A stretch of DNA of 64,000 nt from Vickermania ingenoplastis (GCA_010157825.1 VFSE01000283.1:312001-376000); one strand, 5' to 3'; positions 1 to 15,514 are shown, counted from the first letter of the stretch. Program-made: numbers and translations. The notes: generated from the sequence alone by a model not told the origin.

Positions 1-476
1 TGGTGTACTGTCTCCACTTCAAATCTCGTGGAAAAGACGTTCGTAAGTTTTGCTCCGAAACCGTTTCGCCCTCCTGTGACTTTGGCTTCGTTATCATCAT
101 AATTGGACGATGTAAGGAGATGGCCAAAAATCATTTCAGGGACCCACAAGTCATGCTCGCGATGCTTCTGAACAGGAATTCCTTCACCATTGTTGAATAC
201 CCGGACGCGATGTGAATCGATCCACACTTTAATAACCGTTTGTCCGTCAGGGTCCCGCACCTTGTTATCTGCGGCGTTGACAAGGATCTCATCGAATATT
301 TTATACAAGCCAGGAATCCAGGTGCACCGTCGCAACTTCATAATGTGCTCCGCCTCGTCGAAAAACCAAAGATCATCTGTGACGGGCTCGATAGTCCCGA
401 TATACATGTCGGGTCGGGTGATGATGTGCTCATGTTGAGTTTTCTTTTGATAGATCTGCTCCACCGTTTTACCCAT
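1..476 (-). CDS. TOP2: DNA topoisomerase II, N-terminal ATPase part (cut by window edge)
   Basis: The minus strand is open from an ATG at 476 to the window edge, giving 158 residues with no stop. The product is the GHKL ATPase domain of a eukaryotic type IIA topoisomerase, which passes one DNA duplex through another using ATP. Visible motifs are KTVEQIYQKKTQHEHI at the start, the N-box FDEILVNAADN at residues 61-71 (E63 as general base, N67 as Mg ligand), NNGEGIP at 95-101, and the ATP-lid segment GGRNGFGAKL at 135-144, preceded by FGHLLTSSNYDD. The first methionine fits the usual eukaryotic start. Kinetoplastids have nuclear and mitochondrial (kinetoplast) paralogues, and 158 residues are not enough to choose between them. 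No obvious presequence precedes the domain. It lies downstream of the histone acetyltransferase gene in the same minus-strand cluster. Confidence 0.93.
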   Translation of the reverse strand, partial: MGKTVEQIYQKKTQHEHIITRPDMYIGTIEPVTDDLWFFDEAEHIMKLRRCTWIPGLYKIFDEILVNAADNKVRDPDGQTVIKVWIDSHRVRVFNNGEGIPVQKHREHDLWVPEMIFGHLLTSSNYDDNEAKVTGGRNGFGAKLTNVFSTRFEVETVH

Positions 477-1076
477 GTTTTCTAGTGTCTATTTTTGTCT
501 GTGTATTAGTGAAGTGAATGAACCGTCTTTCTGACGGAAAAGATAATACTGGTAGAAACTACAGGTATCTGTCTAATAGTACTGCCCAATAAGCGACCTC
601 CAAGCAACTCGAAGTCTAGAAGAATTTTTTTTGATTGGAGGTAAATAGTTTTTTTCTCCGTCGTTCCGAGACGCTGTTGACGGCGCAAAGGGCCTTCTGG
701 GTTCTCTACAACGAACTGATAGTGGGGACAACCACGCACACCAAAAGCGATTCACAAAAATAAGAAGAAGAAAAGAAGCGAAAAGAGGTGAAGGAAGGAC
801 CCTCCGTGGTAACAGGTTTGATTCTTTTAAAAGCTAAGAAACAGTACAGGGATTTCCCTAATAATATACACTATAGGTATCCTGTATCCCGAATTTCGAG
901 ACTTACGTGATATTGTTAGACTTCTACGTTCCCTCCGCAGAGATTTTGGTTTTATCATTGTAAAAAATGTAACGCAGTGCGACAATCCCTATCCTTTCGT
1001 CTATGCCTGCTTGCTTCCTTTGTTCTCGTCTGTCGTTTCCTTGTGTCGGAACTCTGCGCTGAGGGCAACGACTGGG
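477..1076. other. Intergenic spacer with probable trans-splice signal for TOP2
   Basis: This spacer lies between the acetyltransferase stop and the TOP2 start. A purine-rich stretch on the plus strand at about 758-797 is a pyrimidine tract when read on the minus strand. It is followed on that strand by an AG near 717-718, which suits a spliced-leader acceptor for TOP2. No other gene is seen. Confidence 0.45.
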
Positions 1077-3774
1077 TTAGAAATACGTTTCAGGATTCTT
1101 ATTTTCCCAATAGTTCGACGGGGTTTCATACGACTTCGCTTGCGGCAGCAGCCACATGGGAACAAAGCATGCCACCTGCGGTATCGGCGAGGGCGGAACG
1201 GAGGAAGAGGACCCCCATCCATCCGTCGCCGAAGCATGAAACCTGGGTCCTCTCCAGCTACCTGCCCCTCCATTTCCGCTTCCATGGCGCACAACCTCGC
1301 GGAATCGTTTCTCCAGTTTATCGTGTTCCATTTGCAAGAAGACACGGGGGAGAACCCACTTGGGGCGGCGTGTCTCGCCACACCACTGCAGGAGCCCCAT
1401 ATGCAGCACAGCTCGGAGCGCATCGGATACCTCTAATCCTGCGCTAGCAGCGACTTCAGTAATGGTATAATGCGGCGCTCCGTCGTCTTCCTCACCCGCA
1501 GGACTCTCTGCTCCCAGCCCCCCGCTTCGGCCATAGCGAGAGCTAAATCTAAAATGGTGTACCCTTGGCCGTCGGCCACGTGGGCTACCGGTGGTGCTCC
1601 TCCTTCTTGTTCCCCCTTCGTCTGACTCTCTTTCCAATCGCCTCCGGCCTTTCGATAGCCATCCCCACCCACTCTCGGTCTCTTCCTCAGAGGTCCTCCT
1701 TCCCCAGACGTGATCTCCTGCTTCACCGCTACTCTATCCGGAGCGGGAGTGCGCCTTGCTGGTCCGCCGCTCCACCCTTCCCCTGATATCTACTGGTTGG
1801 AGACACAATAGTATTTTGCTTTACGTCAGAGCCCTCCGTGTCCTTCCTTCCCTCTAGCTGGCTTTGATCCAATGTTGACAGGCGCTGGCTCCACCATTCC
1901 AGCAGCACGGTCCGCCAATAACGTAAGTAGGCAGCCGTCCCTAGATCGGATAGAGGTCTCTCCGGACCTCCAACGTACCCCCGGCGAGACGCCAGCTCGT
2001 AACTCACACGAATCATAAACTGTCCCAGGCCCCGAGGGACAGGAGGGGCATCTTCGGGGGGGGGAAGGGAGTCTGGAGGTAACACAAGAGATTCGTCTGT
2101 ACCTACTCTGTTCGAGGACCACGGCGCCTGGCTGTGTCCCGCGGTGCTTCCGGACTGGTGCGCCGCGTCAGATCCTCCTTGTCTTCTTGTAGCGTGCATA
2201 GCAAAGCAGGGGAGTGTCACGATGCAGGCGAGGTTAGACTCCGTGACATCCTTCTCCCAAGAAAAGCACCCCGCAAAAAACCAGACGTCATCCCCGTTAT
2301 TGTCCTTTTCATACTGTGAGGGGATGTGAGAACTTAAAGTCTCTATCCGCATGAACTCTGGGAAATAACGCCAGTGGAGGCATAGAACATAGAAATAGTA
2401 GTTGTGTACATCGTGGCCAGCGAGTTTCTTTTCCAGAAAGCACTTCCCGAGCAGACATAAATGCCTGCAGTACGTTACGTCCTCACTACCGTCCACCTCG
2501 TACACAGCAATCCCCTGGTAAGTATCATGATAAATCTTGGTTCCTGGCGGATGAAGCAAGTGTGACCTGGTCAGGGGATAAGTTTTTTTCTCTGAATTCT
2601 GCGGCCCAAGTTTCTGTCCGTGGTGGTCCCCACAACGATACTGCCGTATTTCGTAATGAAGTTGGTCTAAAGTTGGAAACACACGAAGCGAAAAAGGGCA
2701 CAAGTATGCGTCCCGGATAAAATCGTTGCGGCGAATAGCTCTCCGCTTTCGTTCCTTGTCCCCTGCTGTACCACTCTGACTCTGATTCTCCTCTTCTCCA
2801 AGTTCCCCCTCTTTGCTACTGCGCACCTTCAGCTCCGGTGTTTCAGAAACGTCTCTAGTGCTCTTCGAATCCCCACATACCTCCTGCTTCACTGTCGTTC
2901 CCTCCTCTTCTTCTTCAATAACACCCATCGGATCGTAACTAGGGTTGAGCAACCCGAAAGGAGCGTAGTACCACGTAGGGAAGATGTAGCGCTGGGCATA
3001 AATCATATAACGAATAGTGGTAGGTGTTTTTCCATCACGAAGGAGACGCTCGTCTAGGTATTCCATAAGTTTTTCTCTCCGCTTTGTCCGAGCCATTCCA
3101 GGTGTTACTTCTGTATACACATTACTCAAAATAGGATTATGAATCACATCAGATGCACGTATCAACTGGGTGTTCTGAGAGGAAAGAGATGACGGGCTAC
3201 TAATGGTGTTGCCCCGCAGCTTGAGTCCAATGCGGGAAAGCGGATACCACCCCGAAAAGCGATGGTCAGTGTCTTTCACACGTACGAATCCATAAAGATC
3301 GTACCGGGGCCTCGATGAGTTGAACCTCTGCTGAGCAGTCCGTGAAAAAGAAAATTTTCCATTTAAACTACGCAGAGAGAAAACCTTTTTCTGGTCTCCG
3401 TTCACGAGTTGTTTCTTAACCTCTCCAAATCGTTCACCACATGTTTCATTCGGATCCTTGCTACTTGACGTCTGTCCTATTCCAGAACTTCCACCGAAAA
3501 GTTCCCTTGGGTTAGGCTCTTCTTTTTTTTCATTCCCCCAATCACTAGCAGTGTTGCAAACCCATAATCGCCGTACTTCTAGGAGGGTCCCTGTCCCTTC
3601 AACTGCTGACGATCCTCCGGTGCGACCCCCTCGTGATGCTGAGAAAACGGTAGTCCCATCACTTTCAGGGGCAAATACTGTACAAGCGCAGCCCAGACTG
3701 ATGCCTTCAGGGTTAGGAGATGTTGAATGGTATCCTTCCATGCACTTCGTGGAAATCTCTGGCTCTCCGTTCAA
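1077..3774 (-). CDS. MYST-family histone acetyltransferase with two apparent frameshifts near the C-terminus
   Basis: This is a lysine acetyltransferase that uses acetyl-CoA to modify histone tails in the nucleus. The main frame (3774-1729, 681 residues) shows the MYST core: HPPGTKIY at 408-415, YCRHLCLLGKCFL at 435-447, NLACIVTLP at 514-522 with the active-site Cys517, RGLGQFMI at 581-588 (acetyl-CoA loop), SYELASRRG with Glu593, and GGPERPLSDLG at 602-612. The zinc finger at about 358-385 is degenerate: the first pair is C-P-F-S rather than C-x2-C. About 55 extra residues (524-579) split the acetyl-CoA motif and another 25 or so precede it. The family's C-terminal winged-helix part continues in a second frame (YTILDLALAM) and then a third (YTITEVAASAGLEVSDALRAV). 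The changes fall at a C-run at 1780-1783 and a C-run at 1518-1523. Allowing one base at each gives about 899 residues ending at 1077. Either the assembly is wrong there or the tail is damaged. Confidence 0.85.
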
Positions 3775-5675
3775 ATATATTTTAAATATAGATATGTAAT
3801 ATACGATGTTGGTTAGCGTATGTTAGAAGGGTTTCCTCATAATCACTAGCACGGAGATGAGGACTCTGGAGGAGAAATAACACACCTGAAGTCTGTTTTG
3901 TTCTTTTGTTTGGGTTACTTTGAGAACAGGAAATATAATATAATACAATTAGCATATGTGCTCAAGGTACAGTGGTATGTTGGGTTGACGGATGAGAGAG
4001 AAGTAAACAGGAGGAAGAGGTGGCAAAAGACAATCACGGCAGCTTCAATAATCTTTCAGAACATGGCATGAGTATTATAAGACTCTGTTTAATTCTATAG
4101 TTCCTTTTGATCCTTATCGAAAAATGGAAATGACACTAAACATAACAACATTCAACTATTTCATGATTCTATGTTCATAAGAATATGTGTCCTCGACGAT
4201 TTATTCATTATTATTATTTTCATTATATTTTATTATGATAAACTATGGAATTGTCGTTTAATAAGAGCTTCCTCTTTTTCCTTTTCTTCGACTCCAAAAG
4301 CTTCATCATCTCTAATTGTAATAATAAATAAATAAATCAGAAAGATAGGAAAAAAGAATTGAAGAAGCAAAAAAATGTAAGAAAATTTTCTTTGTGAATT
4401 CTATTCCCATTATAGATAGACTATTCACAAGAAGTGACTCGTGTAATTGATTAATTTCCTCATTCAACCCTCCACCAATCTTTGTTAAAGTGGTTGAGAA
4501 TCTTCTCTTCTGATAATCTGGGAATTATTGCGGTTCCCCTCTCAAAATCCAAAGATTGCTGTACTTTTAGTCAAACTCTTCTCGGCCGTATTATTTTTTA
4601 CTGGATACTCCTTATTATTTTATTTTAGCGTTGTGACTTCTGATATTCTCCATTATATGTCCATCAACCATTCATAATGCCATAGCTATAAGGTACTCAT
4701 ACTTTCAGAGGAATCGTCTCCTTTTATATAAATATATATATATAACAACAAAACAAGAAAGTCTTTGTAAAACTAAACAAGCTATTCAGGTAAGCCATTC
4801 TTGAGTGTTAGATTCGCTATTAAACAACTGAGCAGATTAGGGTATTTTGGTTTCACTATTATTCCTGTTGTTAAATATCCTGCTCGTTTTCAAAACAATT
4901 TGCAAATTGAATCTGTGATTACAATCAGCAATAAGAAAGAAAATGCATCTTTCAAAATATCTATCCGTGTGTATTTTATTCATCTCAATAAATTATTAAT
5001 TATCTTGGATTATATATTTATTCCTCGATGATTCATTCTTCTTAGATGTTATTTTACTTATTTTTTACTTTTATAATTATCCCTCCAAATTGTAAATCTT
5101 TCAAAGAGAAATTCTAAATCCTTACCCCATCCCCAACTCCCCTTTCAGATGAGATTGATTCAAGTACTTTTAATGTAAAAGGTGAAGATTTGTTGTTATC
5201 TAAGGATGTTGAATCTTCGTGTCAACCTTCATGTCTGTATTTGTAATAAAGAATGTCGGTTCATTGAACTCTTTATGTGAAATTTCTCACTTTATTCGTT
5301 CTGACCCTTCCCCTTCTGTTTCTTCACTCTTTTTTTTTATCCTGATAGGAGCTGATAAGGTTCCATTGAAAAACCTACTAATCTATTGATAGAAGTAAAT
5401 AATACATTGTATTTTCTGATAAATAATACTAAGACAGCAAAAAAAAATCAGCACTATTGTGGGTGGTATGACTGCGATACTTGTTCTACTATTTACCCTG
5501 GAGGATAATTTTTAATAAATTAAGCATCATATTCTTGCAGACCACAAGCTTTTCCTGATTAAGAAGATCTACAGGACTCACAAAACCCTTTAAAAGAGAT
5601 GTATTTGACTTTCATTTGGGGTGAACCCATCTTGTAGTTAATTCCTTTCGATCTTCGAGGGCCTTGTAATTGATT

Positions 5676-5715
5676 ACTATTATTATTATTATTATTATTA
5701 TATTGTTATTATTGC
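5676..5715. repeat. TTA/ATT microsatellite
   Basis: A run of about eight ATT units followed by an imperfect TATTGTTATTATTG tail, inside the strand-switch region. Confidence 0.9.
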
Positions 5716-6289
5716 TGATATTATTAATATTCCATATTATCTAGAAATAACGAATGAAATGCTGTGCAACAAACTCTTAAATAGAAGAGAGAAATTTGGG
5801 GATACAAGATAGCTGTATATGAGATGTTTTGACCGACATAATCTAATGATCTAATATATTTTTAGGAAAGTGAAATGTAATTAAAAGTCTGATAGTAAAT
5901 TGAGCTATTTATTATATGCAAAAATAATAATTAATTAATTAATACTCGTTTCTATTAAAGGTTTCATATTGTACCTGCCATTATATACACTGCCATTATA
6001 TATACAAATATTGTAAGTCGGTTCTAACCCTCAGCTGTCATCTGACCACTGACCATTGAGCTGATGATTCCATTGCATAGTAATTAGTGCTAAAGTAAGG
6101 TACACTAATGTGTATGGCTTTAGGATTAATGATAGGTCTTATTTTACTGGATTATTCATCACTGTTTTATATAGTATTATATCATATATACATCTATCAT
6201 ATGCCATTATCTTAAATTACATAAAAATACATAAGTTCAAGAAAGATTAATCATTTGAAGATATATGTGGGAATAATCGCATAAGTGGG

Positions 6290-7580
6290 AAAAGCACACG
6301 GTCGGAGGTGGCTGTCCAGTTCGCTAATCCATTCGCACGTTCGGTGCAGCGGCTGATTTCTTTCTTGATTATAGGGACTTCTTTCTCGCACAACGGGAAA
6401 CCTATATTATGGTCCCCAACGATCAATTTTAAAATGGCCGGAGAATGGACACAGCGCCTCAGAGAAGAGAAACCTGGAGGACACAACAGCCCCAGCCACA
6501 AATTTTTGAGCCACATTTATATATGCAAATAAACTTGAAACATACAAGGTTCCCCACGACCTTTTGGTGACGAGAAACACGAAAAGGAAAGAAATACCTT
6601 CTGAGATAGAAACAAACGAGCAGCCAAGGAACTAGGACATACATGAAAAGCATGGGGAAGGACTACGGGGAGGTTGGCGCGGAGACCGCCGATGGTTAGG
6701 GTGAGGAGGATGTGGAGGAGGCCTAGGAATGCACATAGTCTCCGTCGGTGGTAATTGGTTACCGCTGGAGCCCTCGTTTTCATCATCCCGTTGCACACCC
6801 AGCCGCTCTCGTACGTCTGCCCTTTTCGAGCCAGTACGATTTTTTTGGGTACTTACTTCGTGGCCGTGGACTTCTTGTACGATTCGTTCGGAGGAAAAGG
6901 GTCCTCTGCTGCTCATGTTCAAACATATTGGAAGATATATGGGCACAGGTTAGACGGAAAGCGAAAAGACAGGTGCAATGGATAAGCCAGCCTGGGGATA
7001 TAATCTAACCCATTTGGAGGGTATGTAGGTTGTGGGGCCGCTCAGCAATCAATATGGAGATAAACCATCCAGCGGCTTGTGTAGCCCGGATTTTTTTTAG
7101 TGTGCCTTAAAAAAAAAAAAAGCCTTAGACGGAAGGTTTATCTCTCGATGGGCGGCCCTTTGTTTCTTCCGGGTGTGTGTGTTTCCCCTTGTGCTTTTCT
7201 TTCCTTTGCTTTCTTCGTGGACCAAACCCCCTTCCTTTTCATTACGGGTTGGTGTTTCTCAGGTTCTTTTCGTTCGCTGTCGGCCTTCTATGCTGTGTTT
7301 CGCTACAAAAGTGGCTGCCGCCGTGGTAAAGGTTTATGTGCGCAGTTTAAGTAAGGGTGCGTGCTTCGTTTTTGGTGTGCTTTCCCACTTTTTCCAACTC
7401 TGGGGTCGTGTCTCCGATGGTCGGGGCAGGGGGTCGCTTGGAAGGCGGCGGCTTGCATAACTGTCAGTGGAAAGTCCTTGCTCCATCAACCGCCCCTCGC
7501 ACCAGGAGGTAGTTGCCCTTAGGGTATCTCTCCCGCGGCTCATTTTCACGGCCACCGTGCCACTCTCGCAATTGCAGCTG
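6290..7580. other. GC-richer island inside the strand-switch region, function unknown
   Basis: Composition shifts from the surrounding AT-rich DNA to mixed or GC-rich sequence for about 1.3 kb. Open frames of 60-105 codons occur on both strands, for example minus 6946-6632 (a Pro/Arg/Ser-rich peptide) and minus 7609-7334. None matches a family I recognise, and several lack an ATG at their start. A T8 run near 7091 and an A13 run near 7110 lie in the middle. It could be a decayed gene, an unrecognised non-coding RNA or an initiation element. Confidence 0.3.
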
Positions 7581-9639
7581 TTACTATGGAACTGAAAAAA
7601 AACAATCAAACACGCTAAAATAAAAGAAACAAATTCTTAACATGAAAGGCACAACCGAACCATAAAATGAGTTTGACAAGAATATGTACCGCAAACTTTT
7701 AGAAGCCAATAGTTGCATTTTTTTGTCTTTCTCTTTGTGCGGGAGATATCGCAGACCGAAGTGGTGACAGATAGTTGTATAGCTTTTATTCATAACTTTA
7801 TCAACACGTGCATAGAGAAAAATAGAGAAAAATATCAAAAATATAAACACCTTAACTAGTTATAATTGCAGTTCATTTTAATTAAACATATTTCTATTTA
7901 AATGATTCTTAATTATTACATTATAGCAATGGACGTACCCTTCCCTCTCTGTAAAGAGAAAATCGCGATTTTTTTGTAGAGTATCTCTGGAAAAGAATTG
8001 TTCATAATATATATTGAATATCTGACAGGGAAAAAGCGACACATAAATACTTTTTGATCTTGATGCTGTTCTAATATGGATGATCTGTTTGTGTATTATT
8101 TTCCCAATTTAGTTAAGTGTTTCATTTTTTTCACATGTCGTCGCTTCGATATCCTCCCGCGTTTATTTGTTGTTGTATTTTCCCTTTATTTTTATTGCGA
8201 CCCTAACAACTCCTTTTTATTATAATGATTTTTTTCTTTTCACTCGCTTTTCCTTTCTTTCTTTATTTTTTGCTGTCATTAGCTCATTTTTGAGATAAAT
8301 AGCTGATGATATATGGTCCTGAGAGAATGACGTTGCTTTCACAAGTGAAATAAAATGGTGGGAAAATAACCAGCCGCTATTTTATTGATTACTTTTTTTT
8401 CCACTGTGAGTGAGGAGGAATACAGTAAAAGAAAGGAATACAATAAAGGAAACCATAGGGTCGTGACGTGGAACTTTTTTTTTATAATACGGGGATGAGA
8501 CTAGCCACGTTTATATGCTTTCAACGGTGTATTTGTTTAGTAGTGCTATAGAAAGAGCTAGAAAAATTTGAACATCTACTTCGGCAGTGACCTCATAAAA
8601 TTGGGCCATCTTCTTAGGAAAGGTCCCCCAACAGCCCGACAAAATAAAATTAATAATAATAAGAAAATCAGCAGCAAACAAACAAACAAAAAGAAACAAC
8701 AAGAAGAAAAGTTCTTCAATCGAGAGCTCCCAACTCTCTTTGGACGGTTTTACCGATCTAATAAAATATAAATTATATAATTGTAGAAAAAACAAGGAAA
8801 TTAAATTACTGAATTACTAAAACAATTCAGGTATTCTAAAATAATTATAAAGGAAAACTCTTTTTTTTTTAAAGTTTGTAATGGATTAAAAACTATTGGA
8901 AATTGTGGTGATGGTACCCGGAAAAATAAATAAATAAACTCCACAACAACAGAAACCAGTAGGTATGCTAAAGGTTGTTCCAGATATCTAAATTAAGTGA
9001 CTCTCTTGATGTTTTTTTTTTTTGATGGTAAAGCACTCGTAATAACAATGCTAATTGTGCTGAATATCGTCTCAGAAAAAGTAAATAAATGAAATATAAT
9101 TTATTTTAAATAATTAAATACAGAGATATATACAAAAGAAAGAGGTATTAGATCTAAACCTAAGACCATAACTGACAGCAATATTTTCAAACATCAGACA
9201 CATACCAATTAATCAATATATGCATTCATTATTTATTTTTCTATTTGGACAGTAAATTCAGGATAGGGTTCCTCGGCGAATAAGAAGAGTTCAAAGTGTT
9301 TCTTCCTTCCATTTTTTACTTTCTTGCTTTACTTTCTGCTTTTTGGATTGTCAACATCTGTAGCTTCGGTTTATTAATTCTATTTTTTTCCTCTCTCGAG
9401 ATGAGAGCATCAATCTTTTGAGTAGTATAGGTAGGTGCATAATAATTTCAATGCTCCCCGGTATTAGTTCTTGAGATATGACAAGTTTCCTCCTCAGAAG
9501 CTGAATGTGAGAGTTTTGCTCGTTTTGTATTTGTGATTCTCCCTGATTTTCTTTAGTTATTTTTTGTTTAAAAGATCAAAAGGATGGGTAGAATTAAAAC
9601 CCTAATCATTTTTTTTAAAAGCAGGACCTGAAAAATATG

Positions 9640-9832
9640 GCGTTTAAACAACAACAACAACAACAAAAATCACACACGTGAAAACGTACTTTCTCCGAAG
9701 AGTAAAAAGTAGTATAACCTTTTATTATTACCGACATTTAGAAATATGAGCACTTCCCATATTTGATCGTAAAACAACAACAACAACAACAACAACAAAA
9801 AAAAAAAACAAAAACAAAAACAAAATCAAAAA
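9640..9832. repeat. CAA/CAAA-rich low-complexity stretches
   Basis: Two tracts of CAA units, near 9645-9666 and 9773-9796, the second running into poly-A and CAAAAA units. They lie at the plus-strand edge of the strand-switch region. Confidence 0.85.
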
Positions 9833-10160
9833 CAAACAGACAAAACGAACTTACCGTTGAGACCTTTTTGCGTTTTGTCATCGTAATTGTGGAATAAAGA
9901 AAATGACCAGGAGAAGGATGCCAATGATTGCGCGTTCGGCTAGATGGCCTTCTTTTTGTGTCTATATTGTTTTCTTTCCAAGGTATTTAAAGTTCCGAAT
10001 AGCGGTACTATTCCTAATATTTCCTTCAAAGATATAGAGGATTTGGTAATAGTTCAGGTGGACAGTTGTGTGCTTAAAACGAGACAAACAACCAAACAGA
10101 ACTGAAACGAGTAGGGGAGGCAGAGGATCTTTTCATAGGTTTTTATTGAGGAACACAACC

Positions 10161-10394
10161 ATGGGGAGAACCATTCTAAAGATTCAGAACGGAAAAATTG
10201 ATTCCCCGGAAGCTATCTCTGACCCTGTAGATGGTCGTGATCAGGAATCTGAGATAGTATGCGATTTAACACTGGCTGAGTATCAAGCTTCGTTGAACAG
10301 TTCTGGGAATGGTCAGCAAGCCGACTCTTTCCTTCGGATAATCCGTGGAGAACCTCCAGAGTACCTCGGTTGGGAGGAAGATGTCGACAGCTAA
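10161..10394 (+). CDS. Small hypothetical protein, 77 residues
   Basis: This is the first plus-strand gene candidate after the strand-switch region. The chosen ATG at 10161 begins MGRTILKIQNGK. Upstream codons in the same frame lack an ATG and look like 5' leader. The peptide is acidic and hydrophilic, with no signal peptide or membrane segment, and ends GEPPEYLGWEEDVDS. Codon composition is closer to the following V-ATPase gene than to the AT-rich flank. I do not recognise the family. It may be a real short gene or a chance frame; position, ATG context and lack of low complexity favour the former. Confidence 0.5.
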   Translation: MGRTILKIQNGKIDSPEAISDPVDGRDQESEIVCDLTLAEYQASLNSSGNGQQADSFLRIIRGEPPEYLGWEEDVDS

Positions 10395-10522
10395 AAGAAA
10401 AAAAAAGAAAAGACGGACACAAAAAACTACGGAATACACAGGAATATAAAAATTGAATTTGGGATGGGGGAATAGGTACCAAGGAAACATATTTCCGTGC
10501 CTGGACCAATTGTTTCCATCTT

Positions 10523-10558
10523 TCTCCTCGATGCTTGCATTTCTTTTCTTTTTCACAG
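10523..10558 (+). promoter_or_regulatory. Probable spliced-leader acceptor for V-ATPase subunit F
   Basis: A pyrimidine-rich stretch ends in TTTTTCACAG with AG at 10557-10558. No ATG occurs between this AG and 10656, so the downstream ATG at 10656 would be the first in the mature message. Confidence 0.5.
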
Positions 10559-10655
10559 TCCGATAGAGCCATTATTCTCTGAGAAGTTGTTTATTTTCCC
10601 GACTTTCCCCAAGACCAGGAAGCAGTCCCCATTCATTGTGGAAAAGTATCGCCAA

Positions 10656-11090
10656 ATGTCTCATCTCACGAGGTACCGCAGCGGTGACAAAAAAATTATC
10701 GGTATCATTGGTGATGAAGATACCGTAACTGGCTTCTTGCTCGCAGGAGTTGGTGACAATACCAATCACAAAGAAAATGGAAATGAGAGTCCCAATTACT
10801 ACGTAATTACTCCTTCTACTCCCATTGCTGAAGTGGAATTCGCTTTTGTCTCTTTAACGAATCGCGCAGATATTGGAATTATCATAATTTGCCAGCATGT
10901 TGCAAACTCCATTCGTCATTTGCTTCAGGAGCACAATGCTGTTATTCCAAGCATCATTGAAATTCCCAGTAAAGGCCAGAAGTACGATGCAGAGCAGGAC
11001 TACGTCCTTCAAAAATATCAAGGGCGCTGGGAGCACGGTAGAAAACGATACCACCATCATAGTACTGGACAGGAGAAAAAAAATGAATAG
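10656..11090 (+). CDS. V-type proton ATPase subunit F
   Basis: Subunit F is the small central-stalk subunit of the V1 sector, which couples ATP hydrolysis to proton pumping into acidic organelles. The 144-residue product fits the family's 110-140 residues. It shows the hallmark IIGIIGDEDTVTGFLLAGVG near the N-terminus and IAEVEFAFVSLTNRADIGII in the middle. Further on come a stretch like the family's NQFIAEMIRHVLDAH (here CQHVANSIRHLLQEH) and IPSIIEIPSKGQKYD. The frame is open further upstream, but that part contains the splice-acceptor pyrimidine tract and no further in-frame ATG after it, so 10656 is preferred. The last 20 residues are a basic, His-rich tail (GRKRYHHHSTG) beyond the usual family end. 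Next gene: glucose-6-phosphate isomerase, 190 bp downstream. Confidence 0.93.
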   Translation: MSHLTRYRSGDKKIIGIIGDEDTVTGFLLAGVGDNTNHKENGNESPNYYVITPSTPIAEVEFAFVSLTNRADIGIIIICQHVANSIRHLLQEHNAVIPSIIEIPSKGQKYDAEQDYVLQKYQGRWEHGRKRYHHHSTGQEKKNE

Positions 11091-11220
11091 AAAACAACAA
11101 CAACAATCGAAAAACAAAAAACATACAGGGATTATCACGAACTCTCGTTTCTTTTGGTATCAGAATATCCCTCTAGAAAGACATCGATGTACTAAATGAC
11201 TCTTGATGTCTCCTTCGTAC

Positions 11221-13095
<1,875 letters not shown>

Positions 13096-13659
13096 TTGGA
13101 GGACAGCAACCCGAAAGCATAACGTATCCTTTTTTCCTTTAAATTGAAATTGTTGTCTATATGCATTCGTGTTCAACCACTACCTCTACTTTTCGCCCCA
13201 CATCGCAGGACTTGAGCGAAAGAAAAAAAAGGTGTCGGAGTTTATATACGCATTTATTATTATTATTGTTCATTTCTTTTCATTTTTTTTATTTTTATTT
13301 TTGGATAATCTGCAGCATTTATGTTTACTTTCAGGGGTTTATGGTACCTGTGAGTTCTATTGTAGTGCTTTAAAAGAGATGGAAAAAGTGAGACGATTAT
13401 CGAGAACAGATTATTTAAGCCTTTTGTTTTTTCCCCTTCCATGATGTTCCTCTTTCAATTATCACCATGGCCAGTAGAGGGTCTTTCTCTCTTTCTTCTT
13501 TCCCGAAACTCGTTACCCATGGAACATTGCAGCTCTGCTCTTAATTAGGTATTATCCATCTTATTCTTAACTCTCTGTTATCTTTGTTGATCTGACTGTC
13601 TTGACTGCTAGGTTTAATCCACTATTATTTACTTACGAAGTGAAAAATCGTACTCCGAG
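13096..13659. other. Spacer between the two isomerase genes
   Basis: T-rich sequence with a long pyrimidine stretch at about 13250-13310 and smaller T/C tracts before the second gene. It presumably holds the polyadenylation site of copy 1 and the splice acceptor of copy 2. No further gene is seen. Confidence 0.4.
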
Positions 13660-15469
<1,810 letters not shown>

Positions 15470-15498
15470 GGATTGAAACGAGATGGACTATATATATA

Positions 15499-15512
15499 TA
15501 GGGTTAGGGTTA
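15499..15512 (+). repeat. Interstitial telomere-like motif
   Basis: The sequence TAGGGTTAGGGTTA matches just over two units of the TTAGGG telomere repeat used by kinetoplastids. It lies 30 bp after the isomerase copy 2 stop. Two units can arise by chance. Confidence 0.5.
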
Positions 15513-15514
15513 TG

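Larger units (their letters stand above)
3775..10160. other. AT-rich divergent strand-switch region
   Basis: This is 6.4 kb without a recognisable gene, between the last minus-strand gene and the first plus-strand gene. In kinetoplastids such divergent gaps are where polycistronic transcription starts in both directions, so that is the inferred role. It is strongly AT-rich and holds TTA, CAA and TA microsatellites and many short poly-T and poly-A runs. Short open frames, for example 4801-5031 (+) and 8511-8795 (-), lack ATG starts at their reported ends, have AT-driven composition and match nothing I know. I saw no tRNA A/B box pair. Confidence 0.6.

Noticed and set aside
8511-8795. Minus-strand open frame of 94 codons in the strand-switch region
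   Set aside because: It starts at TTG rather than ATG; its hydrophobic peptide reflects AT-rich DNA and there is no family resemblance.
15499-15512. A true telomere end or healed chromosome terminus
   Set aside because: Only two units are present and the coding cluster continues on the same strand on both sides, so at most it is an interstitial trace.
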